Below, in pieces: positions 13,501-27,275 of a stretch of 64,000 nucleotides of DNA. The notes beneath the pieces are model-generated. The model worked only from the letters and a program-made list of their open reading frames with translations, was not told where the DNA came from and did not search any database. Source of the DNA: Chamaelirium japonicum (Eukaryota > Streptophyta > Magnoliopsida > Liliales > Melanthiaceae); assembly GCA_947650365.1 (NCBI GenBank), contig OX393549.1:37591098-37655097 (forward strand), given 5' to 3'. Every line of letters starts with the position of its first letter. The first letter of the stretch is position 1. The position numbers were made by a program, and so were the translations under genes.

Positions 13501-16500
13501 GGGATCCATCCGACCCCCAAACTCAGGAATTTCTATGTTGATGCTCTGATCCCAGCCCCAATGGGACTTCGATCTCCTATGAGTTCTGCTATTCCGCCTA
13601 TCAGATCCATTAGAGGAACTGACGCTGGCTCCTCCTGACTCTAGGTCTAACTCACTATGCCCTGGCGACGCTCTAGTCCTGTGTTCCCGATGGGGTCGAG
13701 GTGGATCCAGCCATTATAGATTCGATCGACTCACTACCGGGGAAAAGGGGTGGTCCTAATATGGATGTACCCACGCGATGCGGGTGACTAACTAATGCAA
13801 GATACAAACTAAAATGAAAATCGGGAAAATAAAATAAAAAAAAATTTCAGCAAACACTCAATATGCAATGATGCAAGAGGACCGGCCGTTGCGTAAGAAC
13901 GCGACGACTTGATGCGCTCTAATACCAACTTGATACGCTCTGATACCAACTTGATGCGCTCTGATACCAACTTGATGCGATGCGTATGCTCAAATAAGTC
14001 CAAGTGCAGAATTTAGAACATTAACATCAGATTTCAGCATATAAAATCAGATTTTCAGCAAAGTCTAAAATCACAGTTCATCATCCATTCAATCCTAATC
14101 AGATTTAATTCAACGAAATAGTAAAACTGACAATATGAGAATTAACTTCAGATAATAATGACTGAATTCCAGCAATAAGATGATCACAATCCCAAATAAA
14201 TAAAGCTAATGTCTCAAGAACAACCAACAAAGACCTAACGATAAAATCCTAATGGATGAGATCTTCAGGAAAACCAAATATTTAGGGAACCCTAATGGAA
14301 AATTCAGCAACAAGGCCGGTTGAGAAAAGATGACTTATCACATGGAAATTATCGAAGGACGATACCAAACCGTGCTTAGGTCAATGCCGGCAGCTTCCCG
14401 ATACTCCGTGTTGCAGACGAATGGCGCGGAAGGGGGAGGTGTGGTCCAGAAGACGGGGTGAAGAAGCCGAGACGATGATCTTGAAGAAGAAGAAACTCCA
14501 CGTCGATCTTCCGTGAAGCCGAGGATGAATAGCGAGGCGACGGGGTAGAAGCTTGCGAAGGAAGAACAGGATGAGAAGCGAGGAAGAATTCGTCGGAAGG
14601 GATAACCGAACAAGCGCTCATGGCTAAAAACCTAACACGGAAATGAGTCAGTTCAGCATCTGTGGCTCGAACCGGATGCGAACATGGCTCGCACCTACCC
14701 AAACCAGAAATAAAAACAGAAATATCTAACGATCCGTTGGTCGGATCGAAATAAAGTAAAAACCAAAACTGTAGGGCTTCGATTAAGCTTTCCACTGATG
14801 CAGACGGATCGACGATCGGGTTCCTGGATCTCCGGCGCGGATGGAAATACGCCATCAGCTGTAGAAAAACTGCACTAGTAGGCTCGTCTGCATCAGAATT
14901 GCACTTGAAACAAGGAGAGCACGATGAACGGATAGTGGAGGGTCATGGCATAGCCTTAAGTTTGACATTCTTTATTAATTTTAAAGAAATTACGACAATA
15001 AAACTTGGAAACCCTATTAAAAAAGGACTTCCTAACAAGAAATTTTAGTCCTCAAAACTTGCACTTGTTATTATTCGCATAGTTAGCAGTCCACAATAAT
15101 TAGAAATATACCTAAAGTGTTGATGGATGTAAAGGGCTATGTGTGTTAGGAGATGACGACTAGGGTTTGGAGAGAATGGAATGCTTCTCATTGAGGGACT
15201 GAAGCCCAATATATATGTACATGTAGAACACACAACCCGACCCGACTGTACATATAACCCGACCCATCTCTATACATTAACACTCCCCCTCAAACTCACG
15301 GTGGATCATGGACCGAGAGTTTGCCGATAAAATGTCGAAAACGAGCAATCGTAAGGGGCTTCGTCAGAAAATCAGCAGTCTGCTTGGAATGAATGGCAAG
15401 GAGATGGTGTGGTCTAGAAACTCCTGGCGAACATAGTGACAATCAACCTCAATATATTTTGTCCGCTCATGGAAGACCGGGTTGCTAGCAATCTGAATAG
15501 CACTCCGGTTGTCACAGAAGAAAGGCGTCGGCCCGGATATCACAACTCCCAGGTCGAGTAGAAGGCGGCGAAGCCAGACAATCTCTGCGGTGGTGGAAGC
15601 CATAGCCCTGTATTCGGCTTCGGTGCTGGAGCGAGCAACAGACTCTTGTTTCTTGCTTCGCCAATAAATGAGAGAATCACCAAGGAACACAGTATCCGGT
15701 AGTGCGAGTAGCTACATCTCCTACCCAATCTGCATCGGAGTAGGCACGCAGCACCAACGAAGAGATGGAGAGAAAAAGTAGTGAGCGGGTGATGGTGTCT
15801 CGGAGGTAGCAGATAATCCGAAGGAGTGCTGCATAGTGAACCGAACGAGGAGCCTGAACGAACTGACTGACAATGCCAACAGCATGGGCAATGTCTGGCC
15901 GGGTCATAGTGAGGTAGATGAGCATCCCAACCAGCCTCTGGTAGCGGGAGACATCCTGGAGTGGCTCACCATCTGTAGAAAGAAGCTTCAAATTGAGCTC
16001 CATAGGTGTGTCAGCAGTGCGAGAGTTAGTAAGAGCAGCATCAGCAAAGATGTCGAAGATGTACTTTTGCTGGGAAACCAACAGACCACGAGCTGACCGG
16101 CAATCTCGAGGCCCAAAAAGTAGTGAAAAGGGCCCAGATCTTTCATCTCAAACTGACTCTGGAGGTGGCACTGAAGGGACGCTATGGTGGCACTGTCATC
16201 CCCGGTGATGATCATATCATCCACATAGAGAAGAACTGCAATACCCTGACTGCAGGAGCGAGTGAACAGGGTATAGTCAGAGTAGCGCTCAACAAACCCG
16301 GCGGCTAGGACTGCACTGCGGAATCGCTCAAACCAGGCACGAGGGGCCTGCTTGAGCCCATAGATGGCTCGGCGCAAACGACAGACGTGACCTGAAGGAG
16401 CAGGGACGCCCGGTGGAGGAGCCATGTATACCTCCTCTGAGAGATCACCGTGGAGAAATGCGTTGGTCACATCCATCTGATATATAGGCCACCCTCGAGC

Positions 16501-19500
16501 AGCTGCCACAGCTAAAAGGGTGCGAACGGTAGTCATCCGAGCCACTGGAGCAAACGTCTCCTCGTAGTCAATCCCATACTCCTAGGAGAAACCACGAGCA
16601 ACAAGACGCGCCTTATGCCGCTCAATGGACCCATCAGGTCGAGTCTTGATCTTGAAGATCCATTTGCAGCTAACAGGAACCACGCCAGTGGGACAAGGAA
16701 CCAAATCCCACGTCTGAGTCTGCTGAAAGGCCTCAAGTTCGCCTGTCATGGCCTGTCGCCACTCTGAGTGTACAACTGCCTCACGGTATGACTGGGGCTC
16801 CCGGTGGGTGTGAAGAGCTGTAAGAAAGGCCTGATAGGACAGAGAGTAAGAGGCAATAACAGAGTGTCCAGAAGTGTCAGGAGAAACAGGAGTAAACACA
16901 GAGTAACCAAACCTGTCAGGGGAATAGTCATATCTGTCAGGAGGGTGATGTTCGCACGAAGGGTAGCGCCAAACAGAACCAGGATCCGCGGCCGGAGAGG
17001 TGGAAGCAGCTGCAGGCAAAGTAGTACCAGTGGAGACAGTCTAGGTGGGAGGAACTATGGAACGACGAACGTAGACACGCGTGACAGGTGGTGGTGGTGG
17101 AGGTGACGGGGGAGACGGGGGAGAGGGAGATGGTGGAGATGAGGGAGGTGGAGGTGATGGAGACAGGGGAGGTAAGGAAGGTAGAGGAGGCTCAACCGGG
17201 AAGGTGGGCGTGGGAGCAGGATACAGAGGTAGGAAGGGGATGGTGAGAGGGGGTGATGGCGTAGAAGATGACGTATGTAGTGAGGGAAGATCCCGGGACT
17301 CAGTGGAAAAGTACGTGACATCCTCTACAAAGGAGACGTGACAAGAGACAGATCCGGCGAACCAAGGGATCGTAGCACCGATATCCCTTGTGCTCCCGAC
17401 CGAGTCCTAAGTGAACACACCTAACAGACCTAGCAGAGAGTTTAGTGCGCTCATGGGGAGGGAGGAGGACGAAATACGTGCATCCAAAGGTACGAAGAAG
17501 AGAGTAGTCGGAGAAGTGGAGTAAAGCCGCTCGTACGGGGAAACACCAGAGATGGAGGAGAACGGAGTGATGTTGATGAGGTGAACATCGGTTAGGACAG
17601 CTTCAGCTTAGTAGGAATGTGGAACAGAAGCAGACAGAAGTAGAGCTCGTGCTGTCTCGAGGACATGGCGGTGTTTGCGCTCGGCGACTCCGTTTTGTTC
17701 ATGGGTGTGGGGACACGGCTGTTGGTGAAGAGTGACATGAGTCTGAAGGATCTCACGCATCTCAGAGGAGATACTCCTGGGCACAATCAGACCAAAAAGT
17801 CTTAATGCGCCGACCAAACTGGGTGTGAAACATAGTAGTGAAGGTCCTGTAAATATGAGGAATCTCGGAACGGCAACGCATGAGATAGACCAAGGTGCAG
17901 TGGGAGTAATCATCTATGAAGCTCACATAATACAAAAAACCAGTAAAAGAGGCAACTGGAGCAGGACCCCACATGTCAGAGTGCACGAGATCAAAAGGGG
18001 TGCTGGAACGGGAAACATTAGTAGAAAAAGGAAGAGCAAGGTGCTTTACTAATTGACACCCAGTGCAGACAGGAAGAGGGGAGGACACCCGACCCAAAGC
18101 GCCAGAGTGAAAAACGTTTTGGAGTCGATCACTGGATATGTGACCTAACCTTTTGTGCCACAAATCGGCATCAGAGGTAACAGACATAGATGACGGAGGG
18201 GAAGTGGGAACCTGAAGGTGATCCAACTGATAAAGTCCCCCTGCTCTATGACCCAGCCCAACTCTCTGACCCGTCCGCGGATCCTGCACAGAACAAGAAG
18301 AAGAAGTAAATGTAATGATCAGGCCCGAGTCACAAAGATAACTAACAGATATTAAGTTAATGTTTAAGCGGTGAGCAAGGTGAACACGAGATAAGGTTAG
18401 GCGACCAGTAGGATCCGAGGCAGGGGTGATGGATCCACACTGCAAAATAGGTACACGAGTCTCGTCAGCAGTGTGGATCCCCAGGTAGGTGGGAGCAGGG
18501 CTACAGTCCGTTAGTACAGAAGGATCGAAGGTAAGGTGGCAGGAGGCACTCGAGTCGAAGATCCATGGAGCTGTAATACCCGGAGTAGCAGAAAGACTGT
18601 GATCTGTCGAAGAGCTGGTGAAGACGAGGTATCGAAACAGTAACTCCTCAAAGCACTGGAGGCGGTCGGAGTAAGACTGAGACTGAGCAGAAGTACCCGG
18701 AGTGGCAGAGAGACTGTGATCTGTCGAAGAGCCGATGGAGGCGAGGTATCGAAACAGTAACTCCTCAAAGCATTGGAGGCGGTCGGAGTAAGACAGAGAC
18801 GGAGCAGGAGTGGTGGCAGTCGGTGCTGGAGTAAGGAGATCAGCGGCAGCAGCAGTCCCGCCATCATGGCGAAGCGGACCCTGACGACGTCCACAGTTGA
18901 CTGACGTGGTGGAGGGATGTGGCCCGAGAATACCATCAAAACGAGGAGACGGAGGGACTCGACGATCAGCTACTGTGTGCAGGCAGTATGGGAGCCGAGA
19001 GATGCTGTATGAAGCCATACCCCTGAAGTACGGGGGCGAGCCGGCACAAGGGAGGTCCCGAGCAGTCCGGTATAGAGGAGACGAATCGGAGGAGAAGGGC
19101 CAGGGGAGGAGCAGTGGGGCGATGGGGGGCAGCAGGGGGTGCAGGAGGGGTCGGTGTGGGCTGCAGGAGGTGCAGAAGGGGGGCGGCGGGACATCAGGGG
19201 GTGCAGGAGGGGGCGGCGGATGCTTCAGGGGATGGCGGGGGGGTCGAAGGGGCTGCAGGGGGGGTTCTGTTGGAAGAGGAGGGCCGCGAGGTGCTGCAGG
19301 AGGTGCAGAAGGGGGGCGGCGGGGCTGCAGGAGGTGAAGGAGGGGGCGGCGGGAGCTTCCGGAGTGCTGAAGGGGATGCCGGAGGGGGGAATCGGGTGTA
19401 GGAGGTGCTGGAGGGGCTGCTGGAGGGGGAATCGGGTGCAGGAGGGGGCTGGAGGGGCTGCCGGTGTGGGTGAGAAGGGAATCGGGTGCAGGAGGGGCTG

Positions 19501-21913
19501 CCGGAGTGCTGGAGGGGCTGCCGGAGGGGGGAATCGGGTGCTGGAGGGGCGGTGGGGGCTGTAGGAGAGGGTGACGGGGGCTTCCGGAGTGCTAGAGGGG
19601 CTGTCGGAGGGGGGAATCGGGTGCAGGAGGGTGCTGGAGGGGCTGCCGGAGGGGGGAATCGGGTGCAGAAGGGGGCTGGAGGGGCTGCCAGAGTGCGAGA
19701 GGGACTGCCAGGTACTGGAGGGGTTGCCGAAGGGGGGAATCGGATGTAGGTGGGTGCTGGAGGGGCTGCCGAAGGGGGGAATCGGGTGTAGGTGGGTGCT
19801 GGAGGGGCTGCCGGAGGAGTCGTCTTCACCGCGGAGAAACCCTAGAGCTCTAATACCATGTTAGGAGATGACGGCTAGGGTTTGGAGAGAATGGAATGCT
19901 TCTCATTGAGGGACTGAAGCCCAATATATATGTACATGTATACACACACAATCCGACCCGACTGTACATATAACCCGACCCATCTCTATACATTAACAAT
20001 GTGCATGAGTTCACATATAGTAATACCACCGGTTTTTAAAAAATGCAATCCCTTTATTTTATACATGTGTATTGGGTAAAACTCTTGATCAAGCAAAATT
20101 GAATCAAAAGTTGCCCAATTCAAAAATCTGGTTTCACTAGTACGTAGATCGCGTCGAAAGGATCAAAGTTCATATATAAATTTTTTTCATTTGATGTCCA
20201 ATTAAAAATCTAAATAAAAATAGGCCTATTATAAGGTTTGAACCCGAGACCTAAGGCTTATTAAACACGAGCCCAACCAAACTACCAAACAGCAGTTGTC
20301 GAAATATAAACATAAATCTATAAATATAAGCTTAGCAGAAGCTCAAGGGTCTCATTAAATTATCACATATTCAACTTCTTAAATGATTTAAGACCTTTCA
20401 GATTTCGGACCTGATGGCAATAATCAACCTTAATCGTGATTAAATGTAAATTAAACCCATGACATTTAATCTACTCAGCTTAGTCTGTATAAAGGGCCCA
20501 AAATCCTCCCACTAAGAAGAAAGAGAAAGTTGTTAGCCTTTCCAAATCAGCCCCACTTGAGCCAACACCACCACCAGACCATCGGCCGACTTCAGTCGTA
20601 CACCGGAGCCAATGCCAGACCACCATCATCCGCCGCCTACCAGACAGCCACCAGTCACCGCCACCTCTGCCAGTCTCCGTCGCCAGCTGTCGCCGCCCCC
20701 CGCCAGACCGCCGGACCACTATCGGTTAACAGTTATTTTAAATAGGCAAAGCCCATTGCTATTTATGGCTAAATGGGTCGAAGGCCATTATTATTTATGG
20801 CCAGCGGGTCGAAGCCCATTATTATCGAATGAGATTAACCCAGCTCAGACTAACTCAATCAGTTAAAATAGGCATGATCGATACAAATATATAATCACAC
20901 CTCATTCTACTATAAAAAACTGTGACATAAAGCAGTCCAGCATAATTACTAAAGGCAACTCAAAACTAGTCCAAATTAACATAGACATACCTTTTTTACC
21001 ATAACTTAGTCGATTGAACTCAGAATTAGGTCCCGTTTGCGACCATAGGTTCGTAGAGACGGGGCAGACCTAATTATGCTCATAGATATCAGATATGACC
21101 TTATAAAGATAAAATGACCACTATACCCCGATATAATGTTTAGACCCTAAGTTCATCTATCATATAGGAATTCGATTCCGTCTGAGGCCACTTGTGGCAT
21201 TAAACCCTATAACTGGATTAGAAAAGCAAGGAATTTTGCTAAAGAACGTTGTATTGTCATCACGGGATCCTTTCAAACTAGCGGATCACTTTATAGGAAA
21301 GACAACGAACATCCAACAGGTAAGTGTGCCGATCTTGAGTATTCTTGTAATAAACATGTTGTAAGAATTGTGATAGTGCTGAGTATGTTAAGTTTCATTG
21401 TTATTATTAAGAATGTGGAAAGCTTGATCAGTTGTAACTGTGGAGCTTGCCCGAAATACTCTAGGTCTGATACTTTAACCCGGGCCAAGGCGTTGCACCT
21501 CTACTTCTTGTATATTATTGGAATATTCATAGTATCATGAACCTAATGGGCCTATGTTGACAATTAAGGCTCACACCCCTACAGATGAACTAGCTGTCGA
21601 TACTAACTATGCAGGAGCTGAGATTGGAGATAAGGGAGATGACCCAGAAGAAGTTGGAGACCCAGTCTACAAACCCCCACCTGGAAGCAGAGAATGACGG
21701 GGAAAAAGCTAGGGGAAGGCTTGAAGAAAGAATTTATATTGTATTTCATTGGAAAAGCGATGTAATGAACCTTTCGATATTGAATAAAATGGCTCAATTT
21801 TCCCGCTCATTCTTGAGTTGGAAATGTGTACCAAGTATGTTCTCTTAACACCCCAATATTATACGGGTTGATCAAATCCGTAAAATATCGAGTCGTTACA
21901 CATACCTACATGG

Positions 21914-21948
<35 letters not shown>

Positions 21949-22841
21949 GAGGAATGCTTAAATGCGGCATGCGGTAATCCAATTTAGATATACCTAAAGA
22001 TTTTGGAATGTGCTGATTTTTTGTGGATGTGTTATCCATGCCATGGATAGAACATGCACAAAAAAATCAGCACCTTTCAAACCCTATAGGTGCAGCAAAA
22101 TTGAAATGATTCAAATAGACGGTCGATAAAAGCCCTTTCAAATTTGATGCACCTATAGGGTTTGGAATGTGTTGATTTTTTGTGCATGTTCTATCCATCG
22201 CATGGATAACACATCCACAAAAAATCAACACATTCCAAAACCTATAGGTGCATCTAAATTGGATTACCGCATACCGCATTCAAGCATTCCTCTCTCTCTC
22301 TCTCTCTAAATATATATATATATATATAGGATTTTTAACAAATAAACCGCTGTAATCTTCTCTATTTACATATAAACTCCTGTAAAGTTAATATTTACAT
22401 ACAAACCCCTTAAATCATCCAATATTTACATATCGGCCCCTACAGTTAGTCGGCATTCAAAATGAAGGAATATTTTCGAAATATTCCTTCGCTCGATTGT
22501 TATTTCATTAATCTAAAGGGGAAATAATCGATTTACCCATGGTTTTAATTACTTAAATTGACATATCTTTATTGAACATTGACTTAACCCAAAACAAACA
22601 CAGACATAACCCGAATCTAACTTGGACCTAAGACGAAGAATTCTCACATTTGAGGGGTATTTACAGGGTTTAAGTAAAATATTAAGGATGAAATAAAAAA
22701 TATTCTCTCGTTTTGGATGTCAGCTAACTGCAGAGGTCAATATGTCATGTTTGAATTAATTGAGGGGTTTATATGTAAATATCATTTTTATAGGGGCTAT
22801 ATGTAAATAGAGAAGATTGTAGGGGTTGCTTTGTAAAAAAA

Positions 22842-22934
<93 letters not shown>

Positions 22935-23161
22935 GGTTTGGTAAAATCGAGTTCACCATTCGAATGGTGAACTCAAATGGAGAAGCTGTCATATGTCCTA
23001 AGAAAGTCAACAATTGCGGCTAGGTATATATATTTATATATACCCTCATAATGTGTATATAAATACCTCCAGCCGCAATTGTTAACTTTCTCAAAACATG
23101 TGGCATCATATCCATTCAAGTTCACCATTTGAATGGTGAACTCGGGTTCAACTTCTCAGGC

Positions 23162-23243
<82 letters not shown>

Positions 23244-25797
23244 CACTACGAATGGATAAAGAGAGCCGTTCGATACAAACATAAGTGGCGGTTAGAGAAA
23301 TAATGGTTAAGATCTCTCTGCATTGGCTGCATTGGGTAACATTTATATGTTATGCACGATCTGCTTCAGATCTGATCTCCACGATTCTTTTTCGAAAATC
23401 ATAGCCGTCCATACCTCGGCGTCAATTGAGCAGGTGATCATATGCCACATCAATCGGCTGACCACTCCGGATAATGGTTCAGGATGAGTAGCAGTTCTCC
23501 GCACGATCTCTCTGTTTCTCTCTCTCTCCGTGTCCCTCTCCCCCCCCCCCCCCGTCCGTTACACGAACCCCCCACCCAACCTCTCACCTCTCACCTCTCT
23601 CTTTCTCCGTCAGTTAAAAGTCCCCCACGCCCCCTCCCTGATTCTCTTCCTCTCTCTCTCTCTCCCCGTCAGTTATGCCAAACCCCCCCCCTCACCGATC
23701 TCTCCCTCCCCCCCCCCACCTCTCGCGCACGATCTCTCTCTCTCTATGACCCTCGCAACCCTGCTCCGAACCCGGATGGCGTCGATCCTTCTGCTCTCCT
23801 GTCGACCTCGAGCACCTCCGGCAATCTCAAGGAGGAGCAAGAGGACTGTCGCTCACCTGTTGGATCGGGGCAAGGCGGATCAGGGATCAGAGCTACGGTC
23901 GTCCGTCCGTCTATCCATTAAAGCCGCTGCCCACCGTCCGTCCGTCCGTTGAAGCTGCTGCTCACCGACCGTCCATGGAAGCTGACGCCCCGATCCGACC
24001 CCGGGCGGAGTGCGGCGGGTTCGAACGCGAGACGATCCCTACGAGAGGAGCAGGAGGCCGCATGGCTGTCGCTCGCCACCGGATTTCTGAGCCTTCGGAG
24101 GATCTACTAGTGGAAGCGGTGGTAGTCGCCGGTCTGACTCCATGACTGGGCTGAGATCGGGCTTAGTCGCCGGTCGTTCGGGGATGAAAGCCAGCCTTCC
24201 TCTCCCCTAGCCTCTTCACCTCTCTTTATGCATTTTCAATCCGGCCCGAACGACCGGTGACCAAGCCCGATCACCGGTGCCATCGCCCCTTGCCTGGAGA
24301 TGGCCAGTGCTGGCTCCTCCTCCTCTTTGCTTGACTGCACCAGGGGGGGAAGAGAGATCTCACCGGATCTCTCCCACTCAAGGCCGTACAACAGTGCAGA
24401 TCTGGCGAGAGGTGCAGGAGGCGGCGCGGGTTCGGAATCCCGGCGACGAAGCTGCTAAGGACCGGGAAAGAGGGCACTGACGACCCCGTTCTTCAGGCCC
24501 CATGGAGTTTAGCTCAAAGAATGGGTAATTTACACTTTGCCCCCCTGAAGTTTACCTCAATAACACTTAACCCCCCTGCAGTTTATTCTGTTCCAAATAG
24601 CTCCCTAAAGTTTGAAATGATAACACAATACCCCTTTTATATGACTTGAAGGGGGGAAATGTAGTTTTCTAACTATAGGGGGTTGAAGTGTTTTTGAGCT
24701 AAACTTCAGGGGGACAAAGTGTAATTTAACCATTAGCGCCTCTCTGTTTCCATACTTACAAATTACATTTTACCCCCTGAAGTTTGGGCTAAGATCACTT
24801 AACCTCCTCTGTTTGTGATTGTTTCTTCAGCCTTTGTTTTTTTTTTATGGATATCAATTTTTTTTGTTTAATGAGCATCACAAATTTTCTACTGATTGTT
24901 TATTAACTTTGCAGTTGGCTGAAACTCACTCAGCCAACATGTCTGACTCCCTTATCAATACAGGCTCAATGCCGGTCAATGATCCCGTTGTGCCCACCAA
25001 CGCCGAAGGTTAGTTCTCCCTCACACTCTGCCCCCTCTTTCTCTCTATTCCTTTCTCTCAACTTCACTCAATCCTTCTCTCCCCCAGGTTTGTCGCTCTC
25101 ACCGCAGTTGGCCCGTACATCCGCAGTCAAGGTATCATCTCTCACTCTCTTCGATTCCGATTTGTAGGAGTTCTTGAGTTGTGCTATTCAGTCCGATTTT
25201 GGATCTGTTGTTTTTTTTTTCTTTAGTGCACTCATTTTAGGATGTTGTTTTTGAGTTTAAGAGTATTTTTTTTCTTCTTCAGGTTGTCCTACACGTCGGC
25301 CTATTGCCCGCCGCAGATGCTGCCAAGGTACCATCCCCCCCCTCTTCACTGTTTAGTGTTGAACTATTCACAATTAAGTAAAATTGTGAATAGTTTTCAT
25401 AATTAGGATGCATGCATATCATATTTAACTGCAATGTTGGGAAAAGATTTCATTTGGCAGTAGCTCCTTATTTTTTTTGTGAGATCATTAATGAGTCAGA
25501 TTAATCCTCTACGCGAATGCGCACTAACCCACTCTGAAGTTTCCCCTCTTCTATTTTCAGTTTTTGTTTTGTTTTCTAATTAATCCTCATCTTTTCTCCA
25601 TATATGCTTCATGTGTACGAATTTTGATTATTTTATAAATATGGTTCAAGGTTCTATACTGTTGCTTTTTTTATTTATTGATTTTTTTTCTCTTTATGAT
25701 TTTGATTGTTTAAGTCTAGAAAATATGATTGTCATGCATCTTGTATGTGTTTCGGCGGCCATTGCGTGGCGTTGGAGGCGGTGGAGTGAGGCCCAAG

Positions 25798-25858
<61 letters not shown>

Positions 25859-26406
25859 GCGTGTGAGAGGAGTTAGTCCATCGAGGTCCGAGGGTAGGGA
25901 GCAAATGCAGTGCCCATGGATGCTGGAGGCTGGCAACGAAGAAGTAATCGACCGTTGTCGTGTTGAATATGAACGCATAATATTTTTATTGTCTAGACCA
26001 AAACTTTATTATATATTTTGGTGCAGCATAATATTTTTGTTATCCAAACAAATTAATTTATGCCGCTATAGGTGGTCACTTTCTAGGTACCGAAGATGGT
26101 TGTTCGCATGTCGACAGGCACAAGCATTACTATATTTGATTGTATCAGGGAATTAAGATATTGCAAGATCGACAAGATGCTCATATTCAGTGAAGGTGGT
26201 CACATTCGTCAGCCGCGATCATTTTCTGTAGGGCGGTATCTGCCAAATGTTGTTGCCCCTGTTAAAATAGGTTGCCACAGATGAATGTTAGTTGTCGTGG
26301 CTGGCTGCTAGAGGTGACAAAAGAGAGTTGCTGAAGGCAGTAATTACTGACTGTCAGCTGACTGATGGTGGCAGTGAGCCCCCGCCGAATATGGGCGCCC
26401 TCCTAA

Positions 26407-26443
<37 letters not shown>

Positions 26444-26976
26444 AAAGTAATGTGGGCGCCCCCCAAATATGAACCCAGTACATGAAATAAAACTCATGTT
26501 GGTTATTACCGTGCATGAATGACCAAGGTAAACTTTAATCTGATCATTGCATCTGGATTTTATGCACGGCGACTCATGTGAGGACTTCTAGATTTTGCCT
26601 CCAAATTGTAGCATTTATGTAGTGCCTCTAATTTGTAACACTACTGCATTATTGGTAATATATTTCTTATCACACAAAGTTTAAGGCATTGGAATTGAAG
26701 GCCCACTAAGCAAAAAACATAACAAATAAAGGATGTCGGCGTCCAGCCAAATATGGATGCCTTCACAGAATATGGGCTCCTGGCCTAATGTGGGCGTCTT
26801 CACAGAATGTTGTCGTCCTCAAAATATAATCACATCCCTCAAAATATTATCATCAGTTTTAAAATATTATTGCCACCTTTAAAATATTGCCTCTTCCCTC
26901 AAAATTTTATCACGCCCTCAAAATATTTTTGTCGCCTTTGAAATCTTTTTCGTGCCGACAGGCACGGGCATTACTA

Positions 26977-27074
<98 letters not shown>

Positions 27075-27218
27075 GTATGCTATAATACGGCATGCGGTAA
27101 GTCCGGCAACGCATGGTAGCCATATGATGCACCGCTGCGTGCATCGCATGCACGCAACGCGTACATCAGACGGCTGTGGTGTAGTGCCGCACGTACCGCA
27201 TGCCGCATTATAGCATGC

Positions 27219-27275
<57 letters not shown>

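Noticed and set aside
19114-19864. Plus-strand glycine-rich frames
   Set aside because: Antisense shadow of the G-rich tandem repeats within the copia element.
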